Shown: positions 8,228 to 17,291, counted from the stretch's first letter. The stretch is 64,000 bases of DNA from Haloechinothrix sp033042135 (GCF_033042135.1 NZ_WBXM01000008.1:62001-126000), one strand, 5' to 3'. Numbers and translations: made by a program. The notes: generated from the sequence alone by a model not told the origin.

Positions 8228-9901
8228 TCACGCCCCCGGCTCGCGGGCCTGGCGCATGCTCTTGTGCACCAGCGCGTCACACAGCGCCATCCAGCTGGCC
8301 TCGACGATGTTCTCGTGCACGCCCACGGTGGTCCACTCCTGCTCGCCGTCCGTGCTCTCGATCAGCACCCGCGTCACCGCGTCGGTGCCAGGATGCCCCT
8401 GCTCCTTGGGCGAGCCACCGCCCGGGGTGAGGATCCGCACCTTGTAGTCGATCAGGTCCACGTCCGCCAACCAGGGTAGGTAAGGCGACAGTGCCTTACG
8501 CAGCGCGGCATCGAGGGCGTGGACCGGACCGTTGCCCTCGGCGGTGGAGATCACCCGCTCCCCCGACACCGCCACCTTGACGGTGGCCTCGGAGATGACC
8601 TCGCCACTGGAGTCGTGGTCCAGCACGACCCGGTAGGACTCCAGCTCGAACGGCAGGTCGGGAGCGTGCTGCCCGCCACTTCCCTCCTCGGCGGCACCGT
8701 CCATCTCCCTGCGTAACAGCAGCTCGAGCGAGGCGTCGGCCGCCTCGAACGACCAGCCACGCGATTCGAGAGTCTTCACCTTGTCCACGACCGAGCTCAG
8801 CGCCACCGGCCTGCTGGCCAGGTCCACGCCGAGCTCGCGGCCCTTGAGTTCCAGGCTCGCACGACCGGCCATCTCGGTGACCAACACCCGCATGTCGTTG
8901 CCGACCACTCCCGGGTCGATGTGGTTGTACAGCAGCGGGTCGACCTTGATGGCACTGGCGTGCAGCCCCGCCTTGTGCGCGAACGCCGACGCACCGACAT
9001 AGGCCTGGTGGGTGTCTGGGGCGATGTTGGCGATCTCGGCGAGCGCGTGGGACACGCGGGTCAGTTCGGCGGCTCCGCCCGGCGGCAGGGCCTGCATGCC
9101 GAGCTTGGTCACGAGGTTGCCGAGCACCGCGAACAGGTCGGCGTTGCCCGCTCGTTCGCCGTAACCGTTGGCGGTGCACTGCACGTGGGTGGCCCCGGCC
9201 TGCACGGCAGCGATGCTGTTGGCCACCGCACAGGCCGTGTCGTCCTGGCAGTGGATCCCCAGCCGCAGCCCGGTCCGTTCCTGTACTTCACGTACCGTCT
9301 CCGCCAGCTGCAGTGGCAGCTGGCCACCGTTGGTGTCACACAGCACGACCACGTCAGCACCACTGTGCCCTGCCGCCTCGATCACCCGCAGCGCCGTGGC
9401 GGGATCGTGGGCGTAGCCGTCGAAGAAGTGCTCGGCATCCAGGAAGACTCTGCGCCCCTGGCCAACCAGGAACGCCACAGTGTCGGCCACCATCGCGCAG
9501 GCGGTGTCGACGTCCACGCCAAGGGCGCGCTCGATGTGCCTGCGATCCGACTTGGCGACCAGCGTGATCACCGGCGCCTGTGAGTCGAGCAGCGCCCGGA
9601 CCTGGGGATCGGCGTCGGCGGGTGTGTCCGCCCGCCGCGTGGACCCGAAAGCGACCAGCACCGCGTGCTTCAGCGGCAGCTCGCCAGAGGCCGCTCGCCG
9701 GAAGAACTCCGTGTCCGAAGGCAGCGCACCGGGCCAGCCACCTTCGATGAACCCGACGCCGAGCTCGTCGAGCAATCGCGCCACGGCCAGCTTGTCGGTG
9801 ACCGAGTACGAGATGCCCTCTCGCTGCGCACCGTCACGCAACGTGGTGTCGTAGACGTGGAATTCGTCGCCGAGCGGCGTATCTGCGGGTTCCGAGCGCA
9901 T
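8228..9901 (-). CDS. cimA: Citramalate synthase
   Basis: Condenses pyruvate and acetyl-CoA to citramalate, giving a threonine-independent entry to 2-oxobutyrate and isoleucine. It has the DRE-TIM metallolyase motif DTTLRDGAQREG, the metal-binding LGIHCQDDTACAVANS region and the TANGYGERAGNADL segment, and a C-terminal LeuA-type allosteric dimer domain from about residue 390. The HKAGLHASAIKVDPLLYNHIDP stretch favours CimA over LeuA or homocitrate synthase. The start is the ATG of MRSEPADT with GGGAGAG 7 bases before it. Its 557 residues are near the usual length. A leader peptide and terminator lie upstream, suggesting attenuation by branched-chain aminoacyl-tRNA supply. Confidence 0.92.
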   Translation of the reverse strand: MRSEPADTPLGDEFHVYDTTLRDGAQREGISYSVTDKLAVARLLDELGVGFIEGGWPGALPSDTEFFRRAASGELPLKHAVLVAFGSTRRADTPADADPQVRALLDSQAPVITLVAKSDRRHIERALGVDVDTACAMVADTVAFLVGQGRRVFLDAEHFFDGYAHDPATALRVIEAAGHSGADVVVLCDTNGGQLPLQLAETVREVQERTGLRLGIHCQDDTACAVANSIAAVQAGATHVQCTANGYGERAGNADLFAVLGNLVTKLGMQALPPGGAAELTRVSHALAEIANIAPDTHQAYVGASAFAHKAGLHASAIKVDPLLYNHIDPGVVGNDMRVLVTEMAGRASLELKGRELGVDLASRPVALSSVVDKVKTLESRGWSFEAADASLELLLRREMDGAAEEGSGGQHAPDLPFELESYRVVLDHDSSGEVISEATVKVAVSGERVISTAEGNGPVHALDAALRKALSPYLPWLADVDLIDYKVRILTPGGGSPKEQGHPGTDAVTRVLIESTDGEQEWTTVGVHENIVEASWMALCDALVHKSMRQAREPGA

Positions 9902-10004
9902 CACGATTCTCTCCCGAATCATCCGGTTCCGGGCAGCGGTGCCGTGCCGTGGTCCCGCCACGGCCGCCCTGCCGTTGGTCTCGTGCCGTAACCGGACAGC
10001 CAAC

Positions 10005-10037
10005 AAAAAAAGGACCCCCCGCGACATGCGAGAGGTC
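10005..10037 (-). terminator. Intrinsic terminator between leader peptide and cimA (attenuator)
   Basis: Minus-strand 10-bp stem GACCTCTCGC/GCGGGGGGTC (two G-U pairs) with a 5-base loop, followed by C and seven T. It starts one base after a second stem that pairs the end of the leader ORF, and lies 104 bases before the cimA start, the order expected of an attenuator. Confidence 0.85.
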
Positions 10038-10060
10038 TGCGCGCCGAGTGCCTGGGGGCG

Positions 10061-10087
10061 TTACTCGACGCGCCTACGAATAATCAT
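10061..10087 (-). CDS. Putative cimA leader peptide (MIIRRRVE)
   Basis: Eight-codon ORF: ATG ATT ATT CGT AGG CGC GTC GAG TAA. The two adjacent ATT codons are rare for Ile in this high-GC genome, as expected of a regulatory stall site. An in-frame ATG six codons earlier (start at 10105) would give MPYPAVMIIRRRVE. The last codons (10063-10073) pair over 11 positions with 10039-10049, forming the pause/protector hairpin directly ahead of the terminator. A role in isoleucine-sensitive attenuation of cimA is inferred from this layout and from the similar ilvB leader. Confidence 0.65.
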   Translation of the reverse strand: MIIRRRVE

Positions 10088-10130
10088 GACTGCTGGATAC
10101 GGCATCGAAGCCATCATGCCATACCGGGAA

Positions 10131-10190
10131 GGGACACGGACGGGGCACCCATCACATGGGCGCCCCGTCTCACATCATGGACCGTGTCCC
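10131..10190 (-). terminator. Large nested hairpin after leuB
   Basis: Nested stems GGGACACGG/CCGTGTCCC, ACGGGGC/GCCCCGT and CCCAT/ATGGG form one long stem-loop 18 bases after the leuB stop. There is no strong T run, so it is either a weak terminator or an mRNA-stabilising structure between leuB and the cimA leader. Confidence 0.6.
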
Positions 10191-10207
10191 CATGGGGAGT
10201 CCGGCGC

Positions 10208-11257
10208 TCAGCCGTCCGGCCGGGTGTTCGACGAGACCAGCGCCGCCAACCTGTCCCCAATGGCCTGCGTCGTGCCAGGCGCCGAGTGGTCCCGGGTAGC
10301 CAGGTCGAACGCGACCGAGGCATCGATCCGGCGCGCCGCCTCGGCGTGCCCGAGATGGTCCAGCAACAGCGCCGCGGACAGCACCGCAGCCGTCGGGTCT
10401 GCGATGCCCTGTCCCGCGATGTCCGGCGCGCTGCCGTGCACCGGCTCGAACATGCTCGGGTTGGCCCTGGTGACATCCAGGTTCCCGGAAGCGGCTAGGC
10501 CGATACCACCGGTGACCGCGGCCGCCAGGTCGGTGATGATGTCGCCGAACAGGTTGTCGGTCACCACGACATCGAACCGTGACGGATCGTTCACCAGGTG
10601 AATCGTGGCTGCGTCGACGTGCTGGTAGTCCACCGTGACGTCCGGGTGCCGCATGGAGGCTTCCTCCACGACCCTCGACCACAGCGAGCCCGCGTGCTCG
10701 AGCACGTTGGTCTTGTGTACCAGCGTGAGGTGCTTGCGGGGCCGCTGCGCAGCCCTGGCGAACGCGTCGGCGACGACCCGTTTGATGCCGAACGCCGTGT
10801 TCAGGCTGATCTCGGTGGCGATCTCGTGCTCGGTGTCCTTGCGCAGGATGCCCCCGTTGCCCGCGTACGGACCCTCGGTGCCTTCCCGCACCACCACCAT
10901 ATCGATCTCACCCGGATCGGCGAGAGGGCCGGCCACGCCCGGATACAGCCGGGCCGGCCGGAGGTTGACGTGATGATCCAGCTCGAACCGCAGTCGCAGC
11001 AGCAATCCACGTTCCAGGATGCCGCTCGGTACCGAGGGGTCACCCACCGCGCCCAGCAGGATCGCGTCGTGCTGGCGTAGCTCCCCGATCACCGACTCCG
11101 GCAGCAGCTCGCCAGTGGAATGCCACCGCGCGGCGCCGAGGTCATAGTTGGTGATCTCCAGGTCGGACGCTGTGGGGGTGACCTCCCCGAGGACCTTCAG
11201 CGCCTCCGTCACGACCTCGGGACCGATCCCGTCACCCGGGATCACCGCGAGCCGCAT
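10208..11257 (-). CDS. leuB: 3-isopropylmalate dehydrogenase
   Basis: NAD-dependent oxidative decarboxylation of 3-isopropylmalate to 2-ketoisocaproate in leucine synthesis. Shows AVIPGDGIGPEV at the N-terminus, the substrate-binding LLRLRFELDHHVNLRP with its Arg residues, and the metal-binding NLFGDIITDLAA and HGSAPDIAGQGIADP segments. The 349-residue length is of the short actinobacterial type. It is followed by a large hairpin and then the cimA leader, so cimA may be read both by leuB read-through and from its own promoter. No leader peptide is visible upstream of leuB itself. Confidence 0.95.
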   Translation of the reverse strand: MRLAVIPGDGIGPEVVTEALKVLGEVTPTASDLEITNYDLGAARWHSTGELLPESVIGELRQHDAILLGAVGDPSVPSGILERGLLLRLRFELDHHVNLRPARLYPGVAGPLADPGEIDMVVVREGTEGPYAGNGGILRKDTEHEIATEISLNTAFGIKRVVADAFARAAQRPRKHLTLVHKTNVLEHAGSLWSRVVEEASMRHPDVTVDYQHVDAATIHLVNDPSRFDVVVTDNLFGDIITDLAAAVTGGIGLAASGNLDVTRANPSMFEPVHGSAPDIAGQGIADPTAAVLSAALLLDHLGHAEAARRIDASVAFDLATRDHSAPGTTQAIGDRLAALVSSNTRPDG

Positions 11258-11403
11258 CCAACACCTCCGTCTAGTAAGGATTCCGCTGTGTCACAGGCTC
11301 CCCAAGCACGGCAGACTACCCTGCGTAGAAAGCATACGCGTAAGCAGCTCACCCGTGTTCGCGGATCTCGCTACAGCGGCCCGAGCACACTCGCGTCACC
11401 CGG

Positions 11404-12999
11404 TCAGTCGAACGTGACCGATCGGACGGTACGCGCGCCGACGGCGGTGCCGATGGGATCGAGCACAGTGCTGTCGATCGGACGGTCCACCCGCATCAGC
11501 AGGATCGCGTTGCCCTCGGACGTCTGGCTGACCTGAGCGGTCTCGATATTCACGCCTGCCTCGCCGAGCAGCGTACCGATCCTGCCAAGCACGCCGGGCC
11601 GGTCCGGGTACTCGAGCAGCAACATGTTGCCCTCGGCGCGGATGTCGAAGTGCCTGCCGTTGACCTCGACGAGCTTTTCCACCTCGTCGAGGCCGGTGAT
11701 CGCACCGGAGACCGACAGCACGGTGCCGTCGCCGTGGACCGCCCGAACGGTCACCTCGCTGCGATAGATCTCGCTTTCCGAGCGCGTCTCGACGTCGACC
11801 GCGACACCGAGGTCCTCAGCCAGCCGCGGCGCGTTGACAAAGGTCACCTGATCCTCGACGACGGGGTCGAACACACCGCGCATGGCCGCCAGCGGCAGCA
11901 CGCTGACGTCCTCGCTCGACAGTTCACCGCTGACGATGACCTGCACCGAGGTCGGTGCGGTCGAGCTGAACGCCGACAGCACCACACCCAGCTTCTGGGT
12001 GAGCGGCACGTACGGCCGCAGCTCCTCGCTGACCGTGCCACCACTGGCCACGTTCACCGCATCCGGCACGAAATCGCCGCGCAGCGCGAGCAGCACCGAG
12101 TGGGCGACATCGGTACCCGCACGGTCCTGCGCCTCGCTGGTCGAGGCCCCGAGGTGGGGGGTGACCACCACGTTGGGCTTGCCGAACAGCGGGCTCTCGG
12201 TGGTCGGCTCGGTGGCGAAGACGTCGACACCCGCCCCACCGATCTGGCCGCTGTCGAGCGCATCGGCCAGGGCCTCCTCGACGAGCAGGCCACCGCGCGC
12301 GGCGTTGATCACGATCGCGCCCTTCTTGGTCTTGGCCAGGGCGTCGGCGTCGATCAGCCCGGTGGTCTCGGGGGTCTTGGGCAGGTGGATCGAGATAATG
12401 TCCGCCCTGCCGAGCAGCTCATCGAGGTCGACCAGCTCGATCCCGAGCTGCGCGGCCCGTGCAGGCGACGCGTACGGGTCGTAGGCGATGAGCTCGGTAC
12501 CGAAAGCGGCCACTCGCTGGGCGAACAGCTGGCCGATCTTGCCGAGTCCCACCACGCCGACGGTCTTGCCGTTGAGCTCCATGCCGGTGTATGCACTGCG
12601 CTTCCACTCGCCACCCCGCAGGCTCTGGTCGGCGGCTGGTACGCGACGGACCACGGCAAGCAACAACGCCACCGCGTGCTCGGCAGCGGAGACGATGTTC
12701 GAGGTCGGGGCGTTCACCACCATCACACCGCGCTCGGTGGCTGCCTGCACCTCGACGTTGTCGAGGCCCACACCCGCGCGCGCGACGACGGTGAGCTTCT
12801 TCGCCGCCGCGAGCACCTCGGCGTCCACCTGCGTGGCGGAACGGACCACAAGCGCGTCCGCCTCGGCGACAGCTTCGAGCAGCGCGGCACGGTCGGTACC
12901 GTCGACGTGACGGATCTCGACCTCATCACCGAATACGTCCACAACGGACGGCGCAAGCTTCTCAGCGAGCAGGACAACGGGACGACTTGATGCGGTCAC
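11404..12999 (-). CDS. serA: D-3-phosphoglycerate dehydrogenase
   Basis: First enzyme of serine synthesis: oxidises 3-phosphoglycerate with NAD. Long actinobacterial type (531 residues): substrate- and NAD-binding domains with GVVGLGKIGQLFAQR and the HLPKTPETTGLI and ARGGLLVEEAL segments, the catalytic His in TPHLGASTSEAQ, an intervening ASB domain (about 315-450) and a C-terminal ACT domain (YPDRPGVLGRIGTLLGEAGVNIETAQVSQ) for serine feedback. The GTG of VTASSRPVV was chosen because GGAGG stands 6 bases before it. An isolated monocistron flanked by non-coding stretches on both sides. Confidence 0.95.
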   Translation of the reverse strand: MTASSRPVVLLAEKLAPSVVDVFGDEVEIRHVDGTDRAALLEAVAEADALVVRSATQVDAEVLAAAKKLTVVARAGVGLDNVEVQAATERGVMVVNAPTSNIVSAAEHAVALLLAVVRRVPAADQSLRGGEWKRSAYTGMELNGKTVGVVGLGKIGQLFAQRVAAFGTELIAYDPYASPARAAQLGIELVDLDELLGRADIISIHLPKTPETTGLIDADALAKTKKGAIVINAARGGLLVEEALADALDSGQIGGAGVDVFATEPTTESPLFGKPNVVVTPHLGASTSEAQDRAGTDVAHSVLLALRGDFVPDAVNVASGGTVSEELRPYVPLTQKLGVVLSAFSSTAPTSVQVIVSGELSSEDVSVLPLAAMRGVFDPVVEDQVTFVNAPRLAEDLGVAVDVETRSESEIYRSEVTVRAVHGDGTVLSVSGAITGLDEVEKLVEVNGRHFDIRAEGNMLLLEYPDRPGVLGRIGTLLGEAGVNIETAQVSQTSEGNAILLMRVDRPIDSTVLDPIGTAVGARTVRSVTFD

Positions 13000-13135
13000 A
13001 AAGTGCCTCCGGTCTGTCGGGACTTGAGCAGTACGGCGGGCCGGTCGCACCGCTGGACCGGGTGAACTCGCGCACGGTGTACACAGCGGGCGGCCCGCAC
13101 GACTGGGTTACGGCGACGGAACACCAGCCCGGCAG

Positions 13136-13166
13136 AGTCTATCGGCGGACGCACCGACATTGACAA
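13136..13166 (-). promoter_or_regulatory. Candidate serA promoter
   Basis: Minus-strand TTGTCA and TAGACT separated by 19 bases, a little longer than ideal. The -10 matches the actinobacterial TAnnnT pattern. Supported only by eye. Confidence 0.4.
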
Positions 13167-13255
13167 GTCGGATACTTCACACGCCGGTGGTCGATCGTGG
13201 CGACCGCCGCGTTCTCCAGCAGGTGAAGCCCACACCATCGCACCGGACGGTGAAC

Positions 13256-13290
13256 CATCACACCGGGCGACAACAGCGCCCGGTGTGATG
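13256..13290 (-). terminator. Terminator after the DUF397 gene
   Basis: Perfect 14-bp stem (CATCACACCGGGCG with its complement) around a 7-base loop, 14 bases after the DUF397 stop codon. It lacks a T run, as many actinobacterial terminators do. Confidence 0.8.
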
Positions 13291-13303
13291 TCGCTCACCG
13301 AGC

Positions 13304-13606
13304 CTACCAGGGTTCGTCGAACTCGCCGTCCTTCGCCCCGAGCACGAACGCCTCCCACTCACTCGGTGTGAACACCAGGATCGTGCCGTCCGGCTCGGAA
13401 GCCTGCCGCATCGCGACGTAGGTGACGCCGTCGGTGTGGGGGACGAACGCGATCTCCACGGCGTCCTCGAGCTCGTCCGGATCGACGTCGTCCGGTAACG
13501 GCCGCTGCCACTCCGCGTTGCTCAGATCGATCTCATCGCGGATGTGCGCTTTGTCGTCAACCGGCTCGGCCTCCGGCGGATCCTGGGTGGGCTGCTCGTC
13601 GCTCAT
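13304..13606 (-). CDS. DUF397-domain protein
   Basis: A 100-residue acidic protein whose C-terminal half (VEIAFVPHTDGVTYVAM... then GTILVFTPSEWEAFVLGAKDGEFD) matches the DUF397 pattern of strand-rich segment plus FTPxEWxAFxxGxxxGEFD. DUF397 proteins are common in actinobacteria and usually sit beside an XRE-type helix-turn-helix regulator; here the neighbour is ilvC, 11 bases upstream, so it may be transcribed from the ilv operon. The start ATG (MSDEQPTQ) has GAGAGG 7 bases before it. Function unknown. Confidence 0.8.
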   Translation of the reverse strand: MSDEQPTQDPPEAEPVDDKAHIRDEIDLSNAEWQRPLPDDVDPDELEDAVEIAFVPHTDGVTYVAMRQASEPDGTILVFTPSEWEAFVLGAKDGEFDEPW

Positions 13607-13617
13607 GTCCACACCTC

Positions 13618-14610
13618 TCAGCGCACCCACGCCATGAGGCTGCGCAGCCGACTGCCGACCTCTTCGATGGGGTGCTGGGCGCCCTTCTGCTCGAGCGCTG
13701 TGTAGTTCGGGCGACCCGCCTCGTCCTCGGCGACCCACTCCTTGGCGAATGTGCCGTCCTGCACCTCGGTCAGGACCTTGCGCATCTCCTCCTTGACCGC
13801 CGGAGTGATCACGCGCGGCCCCCTCGTCAGGTCGCCGTAGGTCGCGGTGTCCGAGACCGAGTACCGCTGCCCGGCGATACCGCCCTCGTACATCAGGTCC
13901 ACGATGAGCTTGAGCTCGTGCAACACCTCGAAGTACGCGATCTCCGGCGCGTAACCAGCCTCGGTGAGGACCTCGAAGGCGTTCTGGATCAGCGCGCTCA
14001 CACCGCCGCAGAGCACGGCCTGCTCACCGAACAGGTCGGTCTCGGTTTCCTCGGCGAAGGTGGTCTTGATGACCCCGGCACGGGTGCCGCCGATCGCCTT
14101 GGCGTAGGCCAGGGCCAGTGCCTGCGCGCCGCCGCTGGGATCCTGCTCGACGGCGATCAGGCACGGCACCCCCTTGCCGTCGGTGAACTGCCTGCGTACC
14201 AGGTGCCCCGGGCCCTTGGGGGCGACCATTGCGACATCCACATCGGACGGCGGCTGGATGAGACCGTAGCGGATGTTGAAGCCGTGCCCGAAGTACAGCG
14301 CGTCCCCCGAGCGCAGATTCGGCGCGATGTCGTTGGCGTAGATCTCGCGCTGCGCCGTGTCCGGAGCCAGGAGCACGATGAGGTCCGCCTCGGCCGCTGC
14401 CTCGGCCGGGGTGACCACCTTCAGGCCCTCCTCGGCCGCCTTGGCACGCGACTTGGAGGCTTCGGGAAGACCGACCCGGACGTCCACCCCGGAATCGCGC
14501 AGGCTGAGCGCGTGCGCGTGACCCTGGCTGCCGTAGCCGATGATCGCGACCGTGCGCGCCTGTATCAGGCCGAGGTCGGCGTCGTCGTCGTAGAACATTT
14601 CGACTGACAT
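13618..14610 (-). CDS. ilvC: Ketol-acid reductoisomerase (class I)
   Basis: NADPH-dependent isomeroreduction of acetolactate and acetohydroxybutyrate in valine, leucine and isoleucine synthesis. Visible are the Rossmann GYGSQGHAHALSLRDSG, MVAPKGPGHLVRRQF, the Mg-binding EETETDLFGEQAVLCGG and E in AYFEVLHELKLIVDLMYEGG, and the C-terminal YSVSDTATYGD. At 330 residues it is the short class I form. Third gene of the ilvB-ilvN-ilvC run on the minus strand; it ends just before the DUF397 start. Confidence 0.97.
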   Translation of the reverse strand: MSVEMFYDDDADLGLIQARTVAIIGYGSQGHAHALSLRDSGVDVRVGLPEASKSRAKAAEEGLKVVTPAEAAAEADLIVLLAPDTAQREIYANDIAPNLRSGDALYFGHGFNIRYGLIQPPSDVDVAMVAPKGPGHLVRRQFTDGKGVPCLIAVEQDPSGGAQALALAYAKAIGGTRAGVIKTTFAEETETDLFGEQAVLCGGVSALIQNAFEVLTEAGYAPEIAYFEVLHELKLIVDLMYEGGIAGQRYSVSDTATYGDLTRGPRVITPAVKEEMRKVLTEVQDGTFAKEWVAEDEAGRPNYTALEQKGAQHPIEEVGSRLRSLMAWVR

Positions 14611-14693
14611 GGGGGCTGTCTACTTCCTTTCGGTTGTGTGGGTTCTATGGTTGCGCCCGCGGTGCGGGGGGCCTGGCAACGGCGACGAGGCGG

Positions 14694-15200
14694 TTACCGG
14701 GTCGTCGACCCCGTGATGGACCGCGGTCCCCTGCCAATGGCGACCATGCCCGATTGGACCAGTTCGCGGATCCCGTACGGCTCAAGCATGCGCAGCAGCG
14801 CGTTGACCTTGTCGACCGGCCCGGTGGCCTCGATGGTCACCGCCTCCGGAGAGACGTCGACGACCCTGGCGCGGAACAGGTCCACGATCTCCAGAACCTG
14901 GCTGCGCACCGTCGCGTCGGCCCGCACCTTGACCAGCAACAGCTCCCGCTGCACCGAGCCCGGTTCCTCGAGCTCGACGATCTTGATGATGTTCACCAGC
15001 TTGTTGAGCTGCTTGGTCACCTGCTCGAGCGGCAGGTCCTCGACCGCGACGACGATGGTCATCCGGGAGATCTCGGGATTCTCCGTCGGACCGACGGCCA
15101 ACGAATCGATGTTGAAACCGCGCCGGGAGAACAGCCCCGCGACCCTGGCCAGCACGCCAGGCTTGTTCTCCACCAGCACGCTCAAGGTATGAGTGCTCAC
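14694..15200 (-). CDS. ilvN: Acetolactate synthase small (regulatory) subunit
   Basis: Regulatory subunit of acetohydroxyacid synthase; confers valine feedback inhibition and stimulates IlvB. The N-terminal ACT domain reads HTLSVLVENKPGVLARVAGLFSRRGFNIDSLAVGPTE, followed by a second ACT-like half (VRADATVRSQVLEIVDLFRARVVDVS). A TTG-initiated frame extends six codons further, but the GTG chosen is preceded by a perfect AGGAGG at 7 bases. 168 residues is standard. It lies 111 bases downstream of ilvB and 83 bases upstream of ilvC. Confidence 0.95.
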   Translation of the reverse strand: MSTHTLSVLVENKPGVLARVAGLFSRRGFNIDSLAVGPTENPEISRMTIVVAVEDLPLEQVTKQLNKLVNIIKIVELEEPGSVQRELLLVKVRADATVRSQVLEIVDLFRARVVDVSPEAVTIEATGPVDKVNALLRMLEPYGIRELVQSGMVAIGRGPRSITGSTTR

Positions 15201-15311
15201 GTACGTGCCTCCTGTCAAACCCCCGTCAGCGCGTGCCCAGTGCCCCGGCCTGCGTTCGCCGGTACCGACCGGGCTCGCTCGTGTTCACCGTGCTCGCCCA
15301 CGGGCGTGCCG

Positions 15312-17165
15312 TCAGACCTCGTCGTCGTCGAACAGCGGGCGGATACCCCTGGCGGCCATGATCTCGTCGTTGCCGGTTCCCGCGGCCACCATCGGCCACA
15401 CCTGCGCGTCCTTGCCCACGATGAAGTCGATGACCACGGGCCGGTCGTTGATCTCGTTGGCACGCCGGATCGCCTCGTCGACGCCGTCTTTGGAGTCGCA
15501 GCGCAGTCCCGCGCATCCCATCGACTCTGCGAGCAGCGTGAAGTCGGGGACGCGGTGCATGTGGGTACCCAGATCGGTATTGGAGTACCGCTCGTCATAG
15601 AACAGGTTCTGCCACTGGCGGACCATGCCGAGGTTGCCGTTGTTGATCACAGCGACCTTGATCGGCGCTCCCTCGATGGCACAGGTCGCCAGCTCCTGGC
15701 AAGTCATCTGGAAACAGCCGTCGCCGTCGACCGCCCACACCTGGCGATCCGGGTAGGCGAACTGCGCCCCCATCGCCGCGGGGATCGCGAAGCCCATCGT
15801 GCCGAGACCGCCGGAGTTGATCCAGGTTTGCGGCCGCTCATAGCTGATGAACTGCGCGGCCCACATCTGATGCTGACCGACACCGGCGGCATAGATGGTG
15901 TCCGGGGCGGTAAGCGCGCCGAGTCGCTCGATCACGTACTGCGGCGACAGCGATCCGTCCTCCGGCCACTCATAGCCTGGTGGGTAGGTCTCGCGCCAGG
16001 AATCGATCTGGGTCCACCACGCGCCGAAGTCCGGCCTCCCGGAACTGTCGATCTCCCCGCGCAACTCGGTGATCAACTCACCGATGATCTCCCGACAGTC
16101 GCCGACGATCGGCACGTCGGCCTTGCGGTTCTTGGAGATCTCCGCCGGGTCGATGTCGGCGTGCACCACCGTGGCGTCCTGCGCGAATGTGGACAGCTGA
16201 CCGGTGACCCGGTCATCGAACCGCGCGCCGAGCGAGATGAGCAGGTCGGAGCGCTGCATCGCGGCGACCGCAGCGACGGTGCCGTGCATCCCTGGCATCC
16301 CGAGGTGCTGCTGATGCGAGTCGGGAAACGCACCACGGGCCATCAGCGTGGTCACCACCGGGATACCGGTCAACTCGGCGAGCTCCGCCAGCTCCTTCGA
16401 CGCCTGCGACTTGATCACGCCGCCACCCACGTAGAGCACGGGCCTGCGGGAGGAGGTGATCAGCTTGGCCGCCTCGCGCACCTGCTTGCCGTGCGGGCGC
16501 ATCGTCGGCCGGTAACCGGGCAGGTGCATCTCAGGGGGCCAGGAATAGGAGGTGGACTCCTGCAGCACGTCCTTCGGGATATCCACCAGCACCGGACCGG
16601 GACGGCCAGTGCTAGCGAGGTGGAAGGCCTCGGCGATGGCTTGCGGGATCTCGGCCGGATCGGTGACCAGGAAGTTGTGCTTGGTGATCGGCATGGTGAT
16701 GCCGCAGATATCGGCTTCCTGGAAGGCATCCGAGCCGATCAGCGCGCGGGTCTGCTGCCCGGTGATCGCCACCATCGGCACCGAGTCCATGTGCGCGTCC
16801 GCGATCGGTGTGACCAGGTTCGTCGCGCCGGGGCCCGAGGTAGCCATGCAGACCCCGACCTTGCCGGTCGCCTGTGCGTACCCGGTCGCCGCGTGGCCCG
16901 CTCCCTGCTCGTGACGCACCAGCACGTGCCGCAGCTTCGTGGAGTCGAGCAACGGGTCGTACGCGGGAAGGATGGTGCCGCCCGGGATCCCGAACACGAC
17001 CTCGGCCCCCACCGACTCGAGGGAACGCACGAGCGCTTGCGCCCCGGTGACCCGTACCGGTGCCCCGGCGGGCGGTGCCGGCTTGGGGCGGGAATCGAGC
17101 CTTCCGTGCGGAGCCGGATGCGTCTGCCGTGGCTGCGAGCTCGCTCTCGGAGTGGCGCTTGTCAT
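15312..17165 (-). CDS. ilvB: Acetolactate synthase large (catalytic) subunit
   Basis: ThDP-dependent catalytic subunit making 2-acetolactate or 2-aceto-2-hydroxybutyrate. Shows GAEVVFGIPGGTILP, the catalytic Glu in VLVRHEQGAGHAATGYA, the FAD-associated ISLGARFDDRVTG, and the ThDP/Mg motif VDGDGCFQMTCQELATC with NNGNLGMVRQWQ. The start is the ATG of MTSATPRAS; about 40 disordered residues precede the first domain, giving 617 residues. It is the promoter-proximal gene of ilvBNC and is preceded by a leader peptide and terminator, so the operon is probably controlled by attenuation. Confidence 0.97.
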   Translation of the reverse strand: MTSATPRASSQPRQTHPAPHGRLDSRPKPAPPAGAPVRVTGAQALVRSLESVGAEVVFGIPGGTILPAYDPLLDSTKLRHVLVRHEQGAGHAATGYAQATGKVGVCMATSGPGATNLVTPIADAHMDSVPMVAITGQQTRALIGSDAFQEADICGITMPITKHNFLVTDPAEIPQAIAEAFHLASTGRPGPVLVDIPKDVLQESTSYSWPPEMHLPGYRPTMRPHGKQVREAAKLITSSRRPVLYVGGGVIKSQASKELAELAELTGIPVVTTLMARGAFPDSHQQHLGMPGMHGTVAAVAAMQRSDLLISLGARFDDRVTGQLSTFAQDATVVHADIDPAEISKNRKADVPIVGDCREIIGELITELRGEIDSSGRPDFGAWWTQIDSWRETYPPGYEWPEDGSLSPQYVIERLGALTAPDTIYAAGVGQHQMWAAQFISYERPQTWINSGGLGTMGFAIPAAMGAQFAYPDRQVWAVDGDGCFQMTCQELATCAIEGAPIKVAVINNGNLGMVRQWQNLFYDERYSNTDLGTHMHRVPDFTLLAESMGCAGLRCDSKDGVDEAIRRANEINDRPVVIDFIVGKDAQVWPMVAAGTGNDEIMAARGIRPLFDDDEV

Positions 17166-17291
17166 CGGTTCTGCCTCGTTGGTCGCTGGGTCCGGATAGG
17201 TGGCACGGGCACCGCAGGCGATCGTCGTCCCGGTTGCCGGGCAATCGCCGTCGTTGCCGCTACCGTGCGGCGAGCACACGCCCACCGCACG

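Larger units (their letters stand above)
13000..13303 (-). other. Intergenic region: serA 5' region and upstream terminator
   Basis: Contains a candidate serA promoter (13136-13166), about 130 bases of untranslated leader and, at the far end, the terminator hairpin of the DUF397 gene. I searched it by eye for a leader peptide or riboswitch and found none convincing. Confidence 0.6.

Noticed and set aside
11258..11403. Possible leader peptide upstream of leuB
   Set aside because: No short ORF with Leu-rich codons and no terminator hairpin could be found, unlike at cimA and ilvB.
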